This document shows, one piece after another, positions 9,001-15,247 of a stretch of 48,366 nt of DNA. The notes below the pieces were generated by a model. That model saw only the letters and a program-made list of their open reading frames with translations. It searched no databases and had not been told where the DNA came from. How positions within the stretch are numbered: position 1 is the first letter of the stretch; the number at the start of each line of letters is the position of its first letter. Source of the stretch: an uncultured Erysipelotrichaceae bacterium (GTDB lineage Bacteria; Bacillota_I; Bacilli_A; RFN20; CAG-826); contig CADCDV010000001.1 in the NCBI GenBank assembly GCA_902800255.1, forward strand, positions 1-48,366. Direction: 5' to 3'. Both the position numbers and the translations under genes were made by a program.

Positions 9001-9633
9001 CTCGATGATGCGGTCGCCATATTCCTCAGCAAAGTCCCGGTCATGGGAAACGATGATGACCAATTTGGTTTGGCTAAGTTTCTTTAAGATCTCAAGAACC
9101 TGTTTACCGGTATTTGAATCAAGGGCGCCAGTAGGCTCATCGGCCATGATGATCTCAGGGTCTTTGATGAGGGCTCTGGCGATAGCGATTCTTTGCTTCT
9201 GACCGCCGGAAAGAGTGTTAGGTTTTCTTTTGTTGAAACCTTCTAAATCAACTTCTTTCAAAAGGGAATCGACAGCGGTTTTGTCGTTCTTTTTGCCCTG
9301 AAGTTGGAGGGCGAGGGAGATATTCTGCTCAATGTTGAATTCGTTGAGGATGTTATATTCCTGGAAGATGAACCCGATGTAGGTGTTGCGGTAGCTATCG
9401 AAGCCGCTTTGAGAGAAATCCTTTGAGCTTCTTCCTTTGACGATAACTTCACCGGCGTCTGGACGGTCAAGTCCACCGACAACGTTGAGCAGGGTTGATT
9501 TGCCTGAACCGGATTTACCTAAAAGGAAAACGAGTCCCTTCTCTGGGAAATCCACTGAAACGTCATCAAGGGCTTTGGTAATTACGCCGCCCTTTGTCTT
9601 ATATGTCTTGGAAAGGTTTCTAATTTGAAGCAT
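6091..9633 (-). CDS. Large fused ABC ATPase-FtsX/MacB-type permease
   Basis: A 1180-residue single-chain ABC protein. Residues 1-220 are a MacB/BceA-like ATPase: Walker A GKSGSGKST (39-47), LSGGQ signature (near 142), Walker B IIMADEPTG and the H-loop IVSHDRD. A charged linker leads to TM1 (about 335-364). About 650 residues of predicted extracytoplasmic domain follow, with little recognisable homology, and then three C-terminal helices (about 1030-1180) typical of the FtsX domain (ISVSIASKKKDIGILRAVGA). This type is a mechanotransmission system rather than a classical importer, used for peptide-antibiotic resistance, lipoprotein release or signalling. The substrate is unknown. A strong GGAGG SD precedes the ATG; no adjacent two-component system is present. 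It has its own terminator. Confidence 0.88.
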   Translation of the reverse strand: MLQIRNLSKTYKTKGGVITKALDDVSVDFPEKGLVFLLGKSGSGKSTLLNVVGGLDRPDAGEVIVKGRSSKDFSQSGFDSYRNTYIGFIFQEYNILNEFNIEQNISLALQLQGKKNDKTAVDSLLKEVDLEGFNKRKPNTLSGGQKQRIAIARALIKDPEIIMADEPTGALDSNTGKQVLEILKKLSQTKLVIIVSHDRDFAEEYGDRIIELKDGKIISDKTKEYVAPKTLNENVTVVNDNVIDIKEADKLSEADFKEIYKLIKKQKGEVLISSGEDTVKATKKAAKVNEGNHSEVFADTTKIDMKEYDGSQTKFIRSRMPFARAFKMGASGLKTKPIRLIFTVLLSVVSMTLFGTASTLMFYKPSYSLSAAMANLDRSSEAIVKNFRATQVRQTIDNKTGELVDEGNQWGTSQSDYFGKAELDDLNEKNNDKFIGIYSFYPGSQYSSNYVRFQNVHAPSGESKDYYSCVEGFFGFSDASASWVKNHGFSVYGTEPSSDDEVAISNVVFDYIKESDSFTGIVNYNDVFGKKINVSAYWEGQTELTITAVYDFGPTPSKYDALKTEKPAMQSQEDRISERNAFGAFIDNSLYTVCFVAPSFIDKHGVYKSSDSSYLAPVYPQGIVFEALDQSVEFDPGDINIDMEYTPVAIFEDALANGLEFYDKDFVKMDDPKLNDDEVFLAYEDYYRSFMTEKYYGAVRGLLDVADVYDSGDPAYQDFRLDLYGSSSNKSPEAKAILRLQNAANTGYYESGYDIDEDKALAISALTPFVKRGYSLSYALTASRYINTYINNGGAVPSGWNDDDKVGLRQSLEYLEIGDADFASLKNYLQTVISSDSGMSYIPTLAFADTLYSFANRANYSEQIKAALDGTGYEYLFELKSYAEENSYSADSVEMLETFSKKLFKSIYNKDLSDNEIVSFFGGVDKMEPLLAQPRYAQPNCYSKDYNGVIKSYKIKGFVKADGYYFGGFTLTRNAIKEYLVDSYSWKSKTMTDYVSPADARYSYLLALTDYSQSDIDLFLQDNGTYYFRMTNQVYNSLYMYTDMVSTLGTIFLSIGAVTGLFAGLLLLNFISVSIASKKKDIGILRAVGARGSDVFKVFYSESGIIAAICFFLSTIASFIVCMFVNREMMHSAIGIPLLEFGPLSILIILGISIVFSFVATFLPVLLAAKKPPVEAIRAL

Positions 9634-9714
9634 TGCCTAACCTCCTTGCCTTCGCGCGTACGAAAGGCGACGATAGTTTTGCACACCCGAAGAACCAAAA
9701 GCAATACGGATAAA

Positions 9715-9739
9715 GAAAAAAGGCGCCTTTATGGCGCCT
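9715..9739 (-). terminator. Rho-independent terminator
   Basis: Perfect stem AGGCGCC/GGCGCCT (9721-9727 with 9733-9739), 5-base loop, followed on the minus strand by TTTTTTC. Ends the transcript of the small membrane protein gene at 9761-10222. Confidence 0.88.
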
Positions 9740-9760
9740 CTATTAATTTGAGTCTTCTTA

Positions 9761-10222
9761 TTAAGCTTCCATGTTCTCGGCGCGGTGCTTGAAGCAGGCG
9801 ACGCAGAGGAGAACGCTCAAGGCAAGGCTTAAGACGTTGGTTACGATGGTGCCAATGGCTGCTTTGTTTTGGAAGTCGCTAACGACGGAGATTGCTCCGA
9901 AAACAACGCCAAGGATAGAGACAACGATGCAGAACATTCCCCATTTTCCCTGAAGCGAGAACTTGAATCCGCCGATGATTTGGAGGATTTCGAAGAGGGA
10001 TCCGATGATAAGCGAGACGACGAGCATCGCTTTAGCTGTGCCAATCGCGATTGCAATTAGGGCTTCGTCGGTAAGACCCTGGTTAGCTGCTTCTTCTCTA
10101 ACGAGAGCTTCGACGCCTGCCATGCCAGTAATCGTAGTAACGATTGAGACCACTAGGAGGATCAAACTGACTATGGCCACGACTAAAATGATGGTTGACC
10201 AAATAGACTTCTTGTTTTTCAT
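9761..10222 (-). CDS. Small four-helix membrane protein, paralogue B
   Basis: Unrecognised membrane protein of 153 residues. ATG 10222 is chosen because AAAGGA lies six bases upstream; a longer in-frame start at 10279 falls inside the promoter. It has about four hydrophobic segments, one short charged loop (VREEAANQGLTDEA) and a conserved-looking core GGFKFSLQGKWGMFC. It is clearly paralogous to the protein at 11055-11537: both start with MxNKxSxW, share the GKWGMFC core and end in a CxACxKHRxEN tail. The two copies flank an AlkD-like gene. It has its own promoter and terminator. Function unknown. Confidence 0.8.
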   Translation of the reverse strand: MKNKKSIWSTIILVVAIVSLILLVVSIVTTITGMAGVEALVREEAANQGLTDEALIAIAIGTAKAMLVVSLIIGSLFEILQIIGGFKFSLQGKWGMFCIVVSILGVVFGAISVVSDFQNKAAIGTIVTNVLSLALSVLLCVACFKHRAENMEA

Positions 10223-10250
10223 TAGTATTTCCTTTCTATAGGTTGATTTT

Positions 10251-10282
10251 ATTCTATGTTTTAAAGCGTCGTTTGACAAACG
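10251..10282 (-). promoter_or_regulatory. Promoter of membrane protein B with palindrome over -35
   Basis: Minus-strand TTGTCA (10274-10279), 17-base spacer, TAGAAT (10251-10256). The -35 is embedded in a palindrome CGTTTG/CAAACG (10270-10282), which could be an operator. Confidence 0.6.
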
Positions 10283-10303
10283 ATTACTTCAAATAATCCA
10301 TGA

Positions 10304-10969
10304 CTAATATCTGAGAGATTTAAATCTCGCTTTATCTTCTTTTGAAATCCTGAATGAGTCGTTCATCTTGGAGATTGTCTTCTTTTTAAGAGTCATGTCA
10401 TCCATGTTCTTTAGCAAACCATAGACGAAGTCGCTGTTCTTGATCGCGATAGTAGCAAGGAGCCAAGCTTCCGCCATCATGATCATGTATTCTTCGTTGT
10501 AGCGAAGGAAAGGCGCGATCTTCTCAATATCCGGGCTGGCATAGTGTTTAAGCATTCCAACATAGGCAAACCTTGCTTCATACGTGTTTTTGCGCTTAGA
10601 AAAGTATTCAAAAAACGGAAAATACTCTGCAAAAGTGGCCTTTTTTAAATATTGATTCAATACATCGGTGACCGCCCAACCCTTAACGAAATGGAGATTC
10701 TTCTTAAGGAATTCCATCTGTTCTTTGTAGGTGCGGGCCCTCTTTAGTGCGGTAACCAAATAGGCGATGTCGATCTCCTGATACTCGCCTAATTCGAAGT
10801 CGGAAAGCTTGAGGTCTTCATCCTTATAATGCTCATTGATGATTCTCTTTAACGTAGGAGTCATGAGACCGATGATTTTATAAGAGGTGTTGAAAACCTT
10901 CTCAGCGAACTCCATGTTCTTGTTGTCCGCGCTGTCAAAAAGAAGTTTCTTTAAGGCGAAGTAGTCCAT
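10304..10969 (-). CDS. AlkD-like DNA alkylation repair protein (HEAT-repeat glycosylase family)
   Basis: Predicted base-excision protein of the AlkC/AlkD HEAT-like family, which removes positively charged alkylpurines. From ATG 10969 there are 221 residues, the usual length. The all-helical sequence contains W-x-x-x-D at Trp98/Asp102 (KGWAVTDVL), matching the spacing of the aromatic and catalytic Asp (Trp109/Asp113) in Bacillus cereus AlkD, and AEAWLLATIAI, a typical late motif. The longer open frame to 11149 runs back through a terminator and the upstream gene, so I reject it. No SD is visible, but TATAGT lies exactly six bases before the ATG, suggesting a leaderless mRNA. It lies between two paralogous membrane protein genes. 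Confidence 0.85.
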   Translation of the reverse strand: MDYFALKKLLFDSADNKNMEFAEKVFNTSYKIIGLMTPTLKRIINEHYKDEDLKLSDFELGEYQEIDIAYLVTALKRARTYKEQMEFLKKNLHFVKGWAVTDVLNQYLKKATFAEYFPFFEYFSKRKNTYEARFAYVGMLKHYASPDIEKIAPFLRYNEEYMIMMAEAWLLATIAIKNSDFVYGLLKNMDDMTLKKKTISKMNDSFRISKEDKARFKSLRY

Positions 10970-10975
10970 AAAAGA

Positions 10976-11004
10976 ACTATAAGCGTTTTGTCTTTCTTTG
11001 GCGA
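10976..11004 (-). promoter_or_regulatory. Putative leaderless promoter of the AlkD-like gene
   Basis: Minus-strand TCGCCA (10999-11004, 4/6 to consensus), 17-base spacer, TATAGT (10976-10981), then six bases to the ATG. The transcription start would fall at or next to the start codon. Confidence 0.5.
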
Positions 11005-11010
11005 TTAGAT

Positions 11011-11038
11011 AAAAAGAAAAGGTGCCGAAGCACCCTTT
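11011..11038 (-). terminator. Rho-independent terminator with TTCG loop
   Basis: Minus-strand stem GGTGC-TTCG-GCACC (11021-11034), extendable by AAAG/CTTT with one bulge, followed by TTTTCTTTTT. Ends the transcript of the paralogue A gene. Confidence 0.85.
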
Positions 11039-11054
11039 CCATTGTTTGTTTTGA

Positions 11055-11537
11055 TTAGTTGGCTTTGGCTTCTTCAAGCGCAAGTTGCTGATTCTCTTTG
11101 CGGTGTTTGACGCAAGCGATGCAGTAGAAGATGGCGAGAATAAGGTCAAGGATGTTGAGTATGAGAGTCGTCATATCGCCTTGTTGCGCTAAGCCAGTGA
11201 GGACCCTGATGGAGTCAACCACAAGGACGATGATTGAAACGACGACGCAGAACATGCCCCACTTTCCTTTGAGGGAGAACAAGAATCCGCCAATCGCTTC
11301 AAAAACATTGAATGTCATGCCTAAGACCACGCCTGTGATGACGCTGGACATGGCCGTATCTACAGCGGCTTTGGCAACATCTTCGGATACCCCTTGCCTA
11401 ATGAGTTCTTCTTCAGCAACCGCCCTAATTCCAGGGAGTTGAACCGCAAGCATGACAATGCTCACCACAATGCTAACGACCATAAGGATCGAGATAGCCA
11501 AGATGAGCTTTGACCAAACAGAATTTTTATTGTTCAT
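11055..11537 (-). CDS. Small four-helix membrane protein, paralogue A
   Basis: A 160-residue membrane protein with about four hydrophobic segments and a soluble loop AEEELIRQGVSEDVAK. It shares the core GGFLFSLKGKWGMFCVVVSI and the CIACVKHRKEN tail with the 9761-10222 protein, so the two are paralogues. AAGGAG lies eight bases before the ATG, supporting this start. Monocistronic, with its own promoter and terminator. I do not recognise the family and assign no function. Confidence 0.8.
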   Translation of the reverse strand: MNNKNSVWSKLILAISILMVVSIVVSIVMLAVQLPGIRAVAEEELIRQGVSEDVAKAAVDTAMSSVITGVVLGMTFNVFEAIGGFLFSLKGKWGMFCVVVSIIVLVVDSIRVLTGLAQQGDMTTLILNILDLILAIFYCIACVKHRKENQQLALEEAKAN

Positions 11538-11566
11538 TTTCGTTTCTCCTTCGAACCGCCCTCTAT

Positions 11567-11594
11567 TCTATAAAAAATGAAGAAACCGTTTCAA
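11567..11594 (-). promoter_or_regulatory. Promoter of membrane protein A
   Basis: Minus-strand TTGAAA (11589-11594), 16-base spacer, TATAGA (11567-11572). A short palindrome GAAAC-G-GTTTC overlaps the -35 end. Confidence 0.55.
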
Positions 11595-11601
11595 TGGACT
11601 A

Positions 11602-12273
11602 TCACGCTATAGTGAATATGGTGTTTTTGTGAAAAGCGCCATACGCGAATCCGAAATTTAAGAACAAAGGAATGTCTTTGTAGGCCTCAAAGGAAGTGCG
11701 GCTAAGGAATTCTTCCGTTGAGATGTTTTCAATATAACCATATGGGTTATAAACGGTGACCTTGTCGCTAGAGAGATCTAGTCCACTTACAACAGAGAAA
11801 TGAAGGGTCCATTCATCTTCGTATTTAGCGGCCCATTCAATGGCGACGGGATCATTGTTCTTGAGAGAATCGTGTATTCCCTTAAGGAGTTCATCATCTT
11901 TTAAATACGCGCGCTCGCTAAAGGTTTTAGAAGGGATGCATTTGTTGATTTCCTGAACGAATCCGCCAGTTGAAGCCGTTGAGACTGCGCCGTTCCTGGC
12001 ATCAAGCTCATCCTCGGTGACACGTTTCCCATAGAAAGAAGAAATCATTTCAATGGACGCGTACCCGCATGACACATGTTGCGTGACAAGCTCAAGTTTG
12101 TCCACTTCCACTTTAGTGGAATAGTTAGTGTCATTCTTCAAATAAGATGTGTCCGCTTTTAAACCAGCGGTCTTAACGCCAAGGACGGCGAAAGGAATGG
12201 CAACTGCTAATGCCAAAGAAGCAACGAAAGTCGAGACGGAAACAATAACGATTGTTTTGGTTTTCTTTTTCAT
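11602..12273 (-). CDS. Membrane-anchored or secreted C39-like cysteine peptidase-fold protein
   Basis: A 223-residue protein with an N-terminal signal/anchor helix (about residues 8-34 after a KKKTK stretch) and an extracytoplasmic papain-like domain resembling peptidase C39-like proteins. QHVSCGYAS places the nucleophile at Cys69 with Gln65 as oxyanion candidate. LHFSVVSGLD gives His158, and VTVYNPYG gives Asn176 where family members have Asp or Asn. The YNPYG motif is typical of C39-like proteins. It could process a peptide or be a non-peptidase cell-wall protein. It lacks an SD; an extended -10 ends six bases before the ATG. Monocistronic, no linked ABC transporter. Confidence 0.72.
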   Translation of the reverse strand: MKKKTKTIVIVSVSTFVASLALAVAIPFAVLGVKTAGLKADTSYLKNDTNYSTKVEVDKLELVTQHVSCGYASIEMISSFYGKRVTEDELDARNGAVSTASTGGFVQEINKCIPSKTFSERAYLKDDELLKGIHDSLKNNDPVAIEWAAKYEDEWTLHFSVVSGLDLSSDKVTVYNPYGYIENISTEEFLSRTSFEAYKDIPLFLNFGFAYGAFHKNTIFTIA

Positions 12274-12279
12274 GAGCGA

Positions 12280-12288
12280 ATTATAACA
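12280..12288 (-). promoter_or_regulatory. Extended -10 promoter, probable leaderless start
   Basis: Minus-strand TGT-TATAAT (TGn extended -10), then six bases and the ATG at 12273. The TG lies in the T-tract of the preceding rpsR terminator, so no -35 is needed or seen. Confidence 0.6.
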
Positions 12289-12314
12289 AAAAAGCCGCCC
12301 TTATTGGACGGCTT
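12286..12314 (-). terminator. Terminator of the rpsF-ssb-rpsR operon
   Basis: Minus-strand hairpin with arms AAGCCGTCC and GGGCGGCTT (one G-U pair in the RNA), 5-base loop, followed by TTTTTTG. The strand-specific wobble shows it serves the minus strand. Confidence 0.85.
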
Positions 12315-12329
12315 GATTTTTGTTAGAGA

Positions 12330-12560
12330 TTATCTCTGGCCAACTTCAGGAAGCAAACCCATGAAACGGGCGTTCTTGATAGCTTTGGCGAGTTCACGCT
12401 GATACTTGGCGCTGGTTCCGGTTGAGCTACGGGCAAGGATCTTTCCATCAGGAGTGATGAATCTGCTGAGGAGTTCGGTGTCCTTATAGTCAATGAACTT
12501 AACGTGGTTCTTGGTGAAGTAGCAGACCTTTCTCTTAGGTCTCATTTTCTTGAAAGCCAT
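12330..12560 (-). CDS. rpsR: 30S ribosomal protein bS18
   Basis: Small-subunit protein that forms a heterodimer with bS6 on the 30S platform. 76 residues, standard for the family, with CYFTKNHVKFIDYKDTELLSRF and the TGTSAKYQRELAKAIKNARFMGLLP signature. Last gene of the rpsF-ssb-rpsR operon, ending just before a terminator. Confidence 0.98.
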   Translation of the reverse strand: MAFKKMRPKRKVCYFTKNHVKFIDYKDTELLSRFITPDGKILARSSTGTSAKYQRELAKAIKNARFMGLLPEVGQR

Positions 12561-12586
12561 TGTTATTAATCCTTTCTGTTTGAGTC

Positions 12587-13036
12587 TTAGAATGGAAGAT
12601 CGTCACTGACGACATCAATTCCATCTAAGTTGCCGCTGTCTGCGGCATCATCTTGTACATAATCCTGCTGAGGGGCTTGCTGACGGATGTTGGCATCCGG
12701 AGTGGCTCCGTTAGCGGATTTTGGTTCTAAGAAGTCGACGTTATCCGCGATGGTTTCGATAACAGTAACCTGTTGATTATCTCTGTTGGTATATTTGCGC
12801 TGATTGAGTCTGCCAGAGACGGCCACTAAAGAGCCTTTTCTAACAAACCTGGCGACATTCTCGGCCTTGGTTCCGAAGATTGAGCAGCCCATGAATAGGG
12901 TGTTCTTTTCTCCGTTAGGACCTTTGAATGAATCGTCAACCGCCACAGTGAAGGAAACGACTGTGAGTCCTGTGTTGGTTTTGCGTGACTCTGGGTCACG
13001 GGTCAAACGACCAATAAGAACGACATGATTAAGCAT
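12587..13036 (-). CDS. ssb: Single-stranded DNA-binding protein SSB
   Basis: Coats single-stranded DNA during replication and repair. 149 residues: an OB fold beginning MLNHVVLIGRLTRDPESRKT (about 1-105), a Gln/Asp/Ala-rich flexible linker, and the acidic tip DDLPF that recruits partner proteins. Located between rpsF and rpsR as in most Firmicutes; co-transcribed with both. Confidence 0.98.
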   Translation of the reverse strand: MLNHVVLIGRLTRDPESRKTNTGLTVVSFTVAVDDSFKGPNGEKNTLFMGCSIFGTKAENVARFVRKGSLVAVSGRLNQRKYTNRDNQQVTVIETIADNVDFLEPKSANGATPDANIRQQAPQQDYVQDDAADSGNLDGIDVVSDDLPF

Positions 13037-13066
13037 TGTTTACCATCCTCCAATTAATGTTGCCGA

Positions 13067-13354
13067 TTAGTCTTGTGCAACAGTGATCAAGTGGCGGAGT
13101 ACGTTTTGGTTGAGCTTGGCCAAACGATCGAACTCATCAAGAGCTGGCTTTTCAGCGTTGACCTTGAGGATGACGTAGTATCCCTTGGTCTGCTTTTTGA
13201 TGATGCTGGCGAAGTCTTTGATGCCCCACTCCTTGGTGTCGAGAACCTTGGCGTTATTGTCTTCAAGGATCTTCTGGAGTTTGGCGATCTCACCCTTAGC
13301 GGCTGCCTCATCGAGAGTGGCGTTAAGGATGTACATGATTTCGTACTTTTTCAT
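13067..13354 (-). CDS. rpsF: 30S ribosomal protein bS6
   Basis: Partner of bS18 in the small subunit. 95 residues from ATG 13354: MKKYEIMYILNATLDEAAAK is the canonical first strand, and the RxTKGYYVILKVNAEKPALDEFDRLAKLNQNVLRHL core follows. A GTG nine bases upstream is in frame but lies inside the AGGAGG SD, so the ATG is correct. First gene of rpsF-ssb-rpsR with a structured leader. Confidence 0.97.
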   Translation of the reverse strand: MKKYEIMYILNATLDEAAAKGEIAKLQKILEDNNAKVLDTKEWGIKDFASIIKKQTKGYYVILKVNAEKPALDEFDRLAKLNQNVLRHLITVAQD

Positions 13355-13448
13355 GATTAGCACCTCCTAGTTTTGGTCTAAGGACCGCCTCAATTAATTG
13401 GACGGCCATAGAAGAATGTCGCTTTAGTTCCTTCGCTAAAGCCCAACA
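13355..13448 (-). ncRNA. Structured 5' leader of rpsF, possible S6:S18 autoregulatory element
   Basis: The leader contains two hairpins: a perfect 7-bp stem GCTTTAG/CTAAAGC (13421-13442), and a GC-rich stem pairing GGCCGTC with GGCGGTCC (13382-13407) with one bulge and an AT-rich palindromic loop. Many bacteria regulate rpsF through an S6:S18-binding hairpin in this position; whether the consensus CCG bulge is present here I cannot establish. Confidence 0.4.
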
Positions 13449-13477
13449 ATGATACTATAGTCGCCCCTCTTAATCAA
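13449..13477 (-). promoter_or_regulatory. rpsF promoter
   Basis: Minus-strand TTGATT (13472-13477), 17-base spacer, TATCAT (13449-13454). The -35 lies inside a perfect palindrome with arms CTCTTAAT/ATTAAGAG (13468-13485). Confidence 0.6.
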
Positions 13478-13610
13478 TTAAGAGTTCCTTGAATTTTCTC
13501 ATCTCCATCGGCAAAAGAGGAGAAATGCAAAAATTTGGGTTCACTAATATATAGTGATTTTTCTTACATTTTTCGGAAAAATTTTCAGGCGGTTTTTATG
13601 GGCAAAAAGA
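13478..13610 (-). other. Intergenic region between lysS terminator and rpsF promoter
   Basis: No gene. It contains a palindrome TCACTA-5-TAGTGA (13541-13557) that includes a TATATT which might be a second, upstream -10, and a purine/pyrimidine inverted repeat around TTTCTC/GAGAAA (13495-13526). No function assigned. Confidence 0.3.
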
Positions 13611-13640
13611 AAAAATACGCGGTTTTTGCCACGTATTTTT
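13611..13640 (-). terminator. Probable lysS terminator
   Basis: Stem AAAAATACG/CGTATTTTT (13611-13619 with 13632-13640), 12-base loop, followed by TTTTTTC on the minus strand. AT-rich, so weaker than the other terminators here. Confidence 0.6.
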
Positions 13641-13650
13641 GGATTTTTCG

Positions 13651-15168
13651 TTACTTTTTCTCAGGGTCTTTTTTGGTGACCGCGACTTCATCTTTCATCG
13701 TTGGGAAGATGAGAACTTCACGAATTGTTGATTGTTCAGCGAAGAGCATGCAAAGACGGTCAACACCGACGCCGATACCACCAGCTGGCGGCATGCCATA
13801 GATGAGAGCGTCGAGGAAGCTGAAGTCGATATCGGCAGCCTCATCGTCGCCTCTTTCGCGGGCGGCTAACTGAGCCTTGAAACGTTCTTCCTGATCGAAT
13901 GGGTTGTTGAGTTCGCTATAGGCGTTGCCGAACTCAGTACCACCAATGAAGAGCTCGAAACGATCAACGAAACGTGAATCGGCGGTCTTCTTGGTAAGAG
14001 GAGAAACCTCGATTGGGTATGTGTGAATGAAGGTTGGCTGGATAAGGGTTGGCTCAACGAACTCATCGAAGAAGGCCTGCATGATGTAGCCAGTGCTGTT
14101 CCAGGACTTCTCAAGCGTGACGCCGTGTTTCTTGGCAAGGGCCACTGCTTCTTCAAATGGAATCTCTTGGTTGAAGTCGACGCCGGTCTTCTCTTTGATG
14201 GCGTCAGCCATGGAGATCCAGGCAAATGGCTTAGAGATGTCGATGGTGTTGCCATTCCACTCATAGGTGTCTTTGCCGATAACCTTTTCACCGATGTAAT
14301 GGAAGAGGCCTTCGGCCCACTTTCTCATATCGCTAAGGTCGCCATAAGCCTGATAGAGCTCGATGGTTGTGAATTCTGGGTTGTGTCTGTTGTCGATACC
14401 TTCGTTACGGAAGATACGGCCGATTTCATAAACACGGTCGATACCACCAACCATGCACTTCTTGAGGTTGAGCTCAGTGGCGATACGGAGGAAGAAATCC
14501 TTATCGAGAGCGTTGTGATGGGTGATGAATGGACGAGCTGAAGCGCCACCGGCGATTGGAGAAAGGACAGGGGTCTCAACTTCAACGAAACCAAGGGAAT
14601 CGCTGTAGTTTCTGATGCCTTTCACGATGGCGGATCTGGTTAAGGCGTTCTTACGGGATTCATCATTAATGATGAGGTCGACGTAACGGCGACGGCATCT
14701 TTCTTCGATGTCGGTCAAACCGTGGAACTTCTCTGGAAGAGGTTTGAGACACTTGGTGATGTGGGTGTACTTGGTGGTGCGGATGGTAAGCTCACCGGTT
14801 CTTGTGAGCATCAAGGTTCCTTCTAAACCAACGATGTCACCAATGTCAGCGAGTTTGAAAACTTCGTAGTCATGCTCACCGACGACATCGCGTCCAAGCC
14901 AAGCCTGCATGTTGCCATATTCGTCTTTGATGTTGACGAAACTGGCTTTGCCCATGCGTCTAATCGACATAAGACGGCCAGCGACATTGACCGGGATCTG
15001 TTTCTCAGCGAGTTCTTCTTCGGTTAAAGAACCGTATTTGGCGCGAAGGTCCTTGATAGAATCCTTCCACTCATAACGGCTTCCAAATGCATCGACACCA
15101 AGCTCTTCATAACGTGGTAATTTGGCACGTCTAGCAAGTTCTTGGTCATTAAGTTTCTCTTCTTCCAT
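13651..15168 (-). CDS. lysS: Lysyl-tRNA synthetase, class II
   Basis: Charges tRNA-Lys. 505 residues from ATG 15168, which has GGAGG eight bases upstream; the longer frame adds 15 residues with no SD. An N-terminal OB-fold anticodon-binding domain (about 50-155, NVAGRLMSIRRMGKASF) precedes the class II catalytic core: motif 2 is FRNEGIDNRHNPEFTTIELYQAY and motif 3 is GGIGVGVDRLCML. A short KKDPEKK tail follows. It has its own weak promoter candidate after the ABC exporter terminator. Position after dusB matches Bacillus except for the inserted exporter. Confidence 0.98.
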   Translation of the reverse strand: MEEEKLNDQELARRAKLPRYEELGVDAFGSRYEWKDSIKDLRAKYGSLTEEELAEKQIPVNVAGRLMSIRRMGKASFVNIKDEYGNMQAWLGRDVVGEHDYEVFKLADIGDIVGLEGTLMLTRTGELTIRTTKYTHITKCLKPLPEKFHGLTDIEERCRRRYVDLIINDESRKNALTRSAIVKGIRNYSDSLGFVEVETPVLSPIAGGASARPFITHHNALDKDFFLRIATELNLKKCMVGGIDRVYEIGRIFRNEGIDNRHNPEFTTIELYQAYGDLSDMRKWAEGLFHYIGEKVIGKDTYEWNGNTIDISKPFAWISMADAIKEKTGVDFNQEIPFEEAVALAKKHGVTLEKSWNSTGYIMQAFFDEFVEPTLIQPTFIHTYPIEVSPLTKKTADSRFVDRFELFIGGTEFGNAYSELNNPFDQEERFKAQLAARERGDDEAADIDFSFLDALIYGMPPAGGIGVGVDRLCMLFAEQSTIREVLIFPTMKDEVAVTKKDPEKK

Positions 15169-15227
15169 TGTGTATTCCTCCACAAACAAAGCGCACGGAT
15201 AGTTTACATTCAAATATCTATGCTCAC

Positions 15228-15247
15228 AAAGCCTTTCTTTAGGCTTT
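15228..15247 (-). terminator. Terminator overlapping the ABC exporter stop codon
   Basis: Stem AAAGCCT/AGGCTTT (15228-15234 with 15241-15247), 6-base loop, short T-run on the minus strand. The downstream arm covers the stop codon of the exporter gene. Weak terminator. Confidence 0.5.

Noticed and set aside
10970..11149. Longer N terminus of the AlkD-like protein
   Set aside because: The extension reads through a strong terminator and overlaps the upstream membrane gene in another frame.
13535..13801. Plus-strand frame of 88 codons in the rpsF-lysS gap
   Set aside because: It extends into lysS antisense; its first half only translates the AT-rich terminator region.
14023..14541. Plus-strand open frame of 172 codons
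   Set aside because: It is antisense to the well-matched lysS catalytic domain, has no SD and no recognisable motif.
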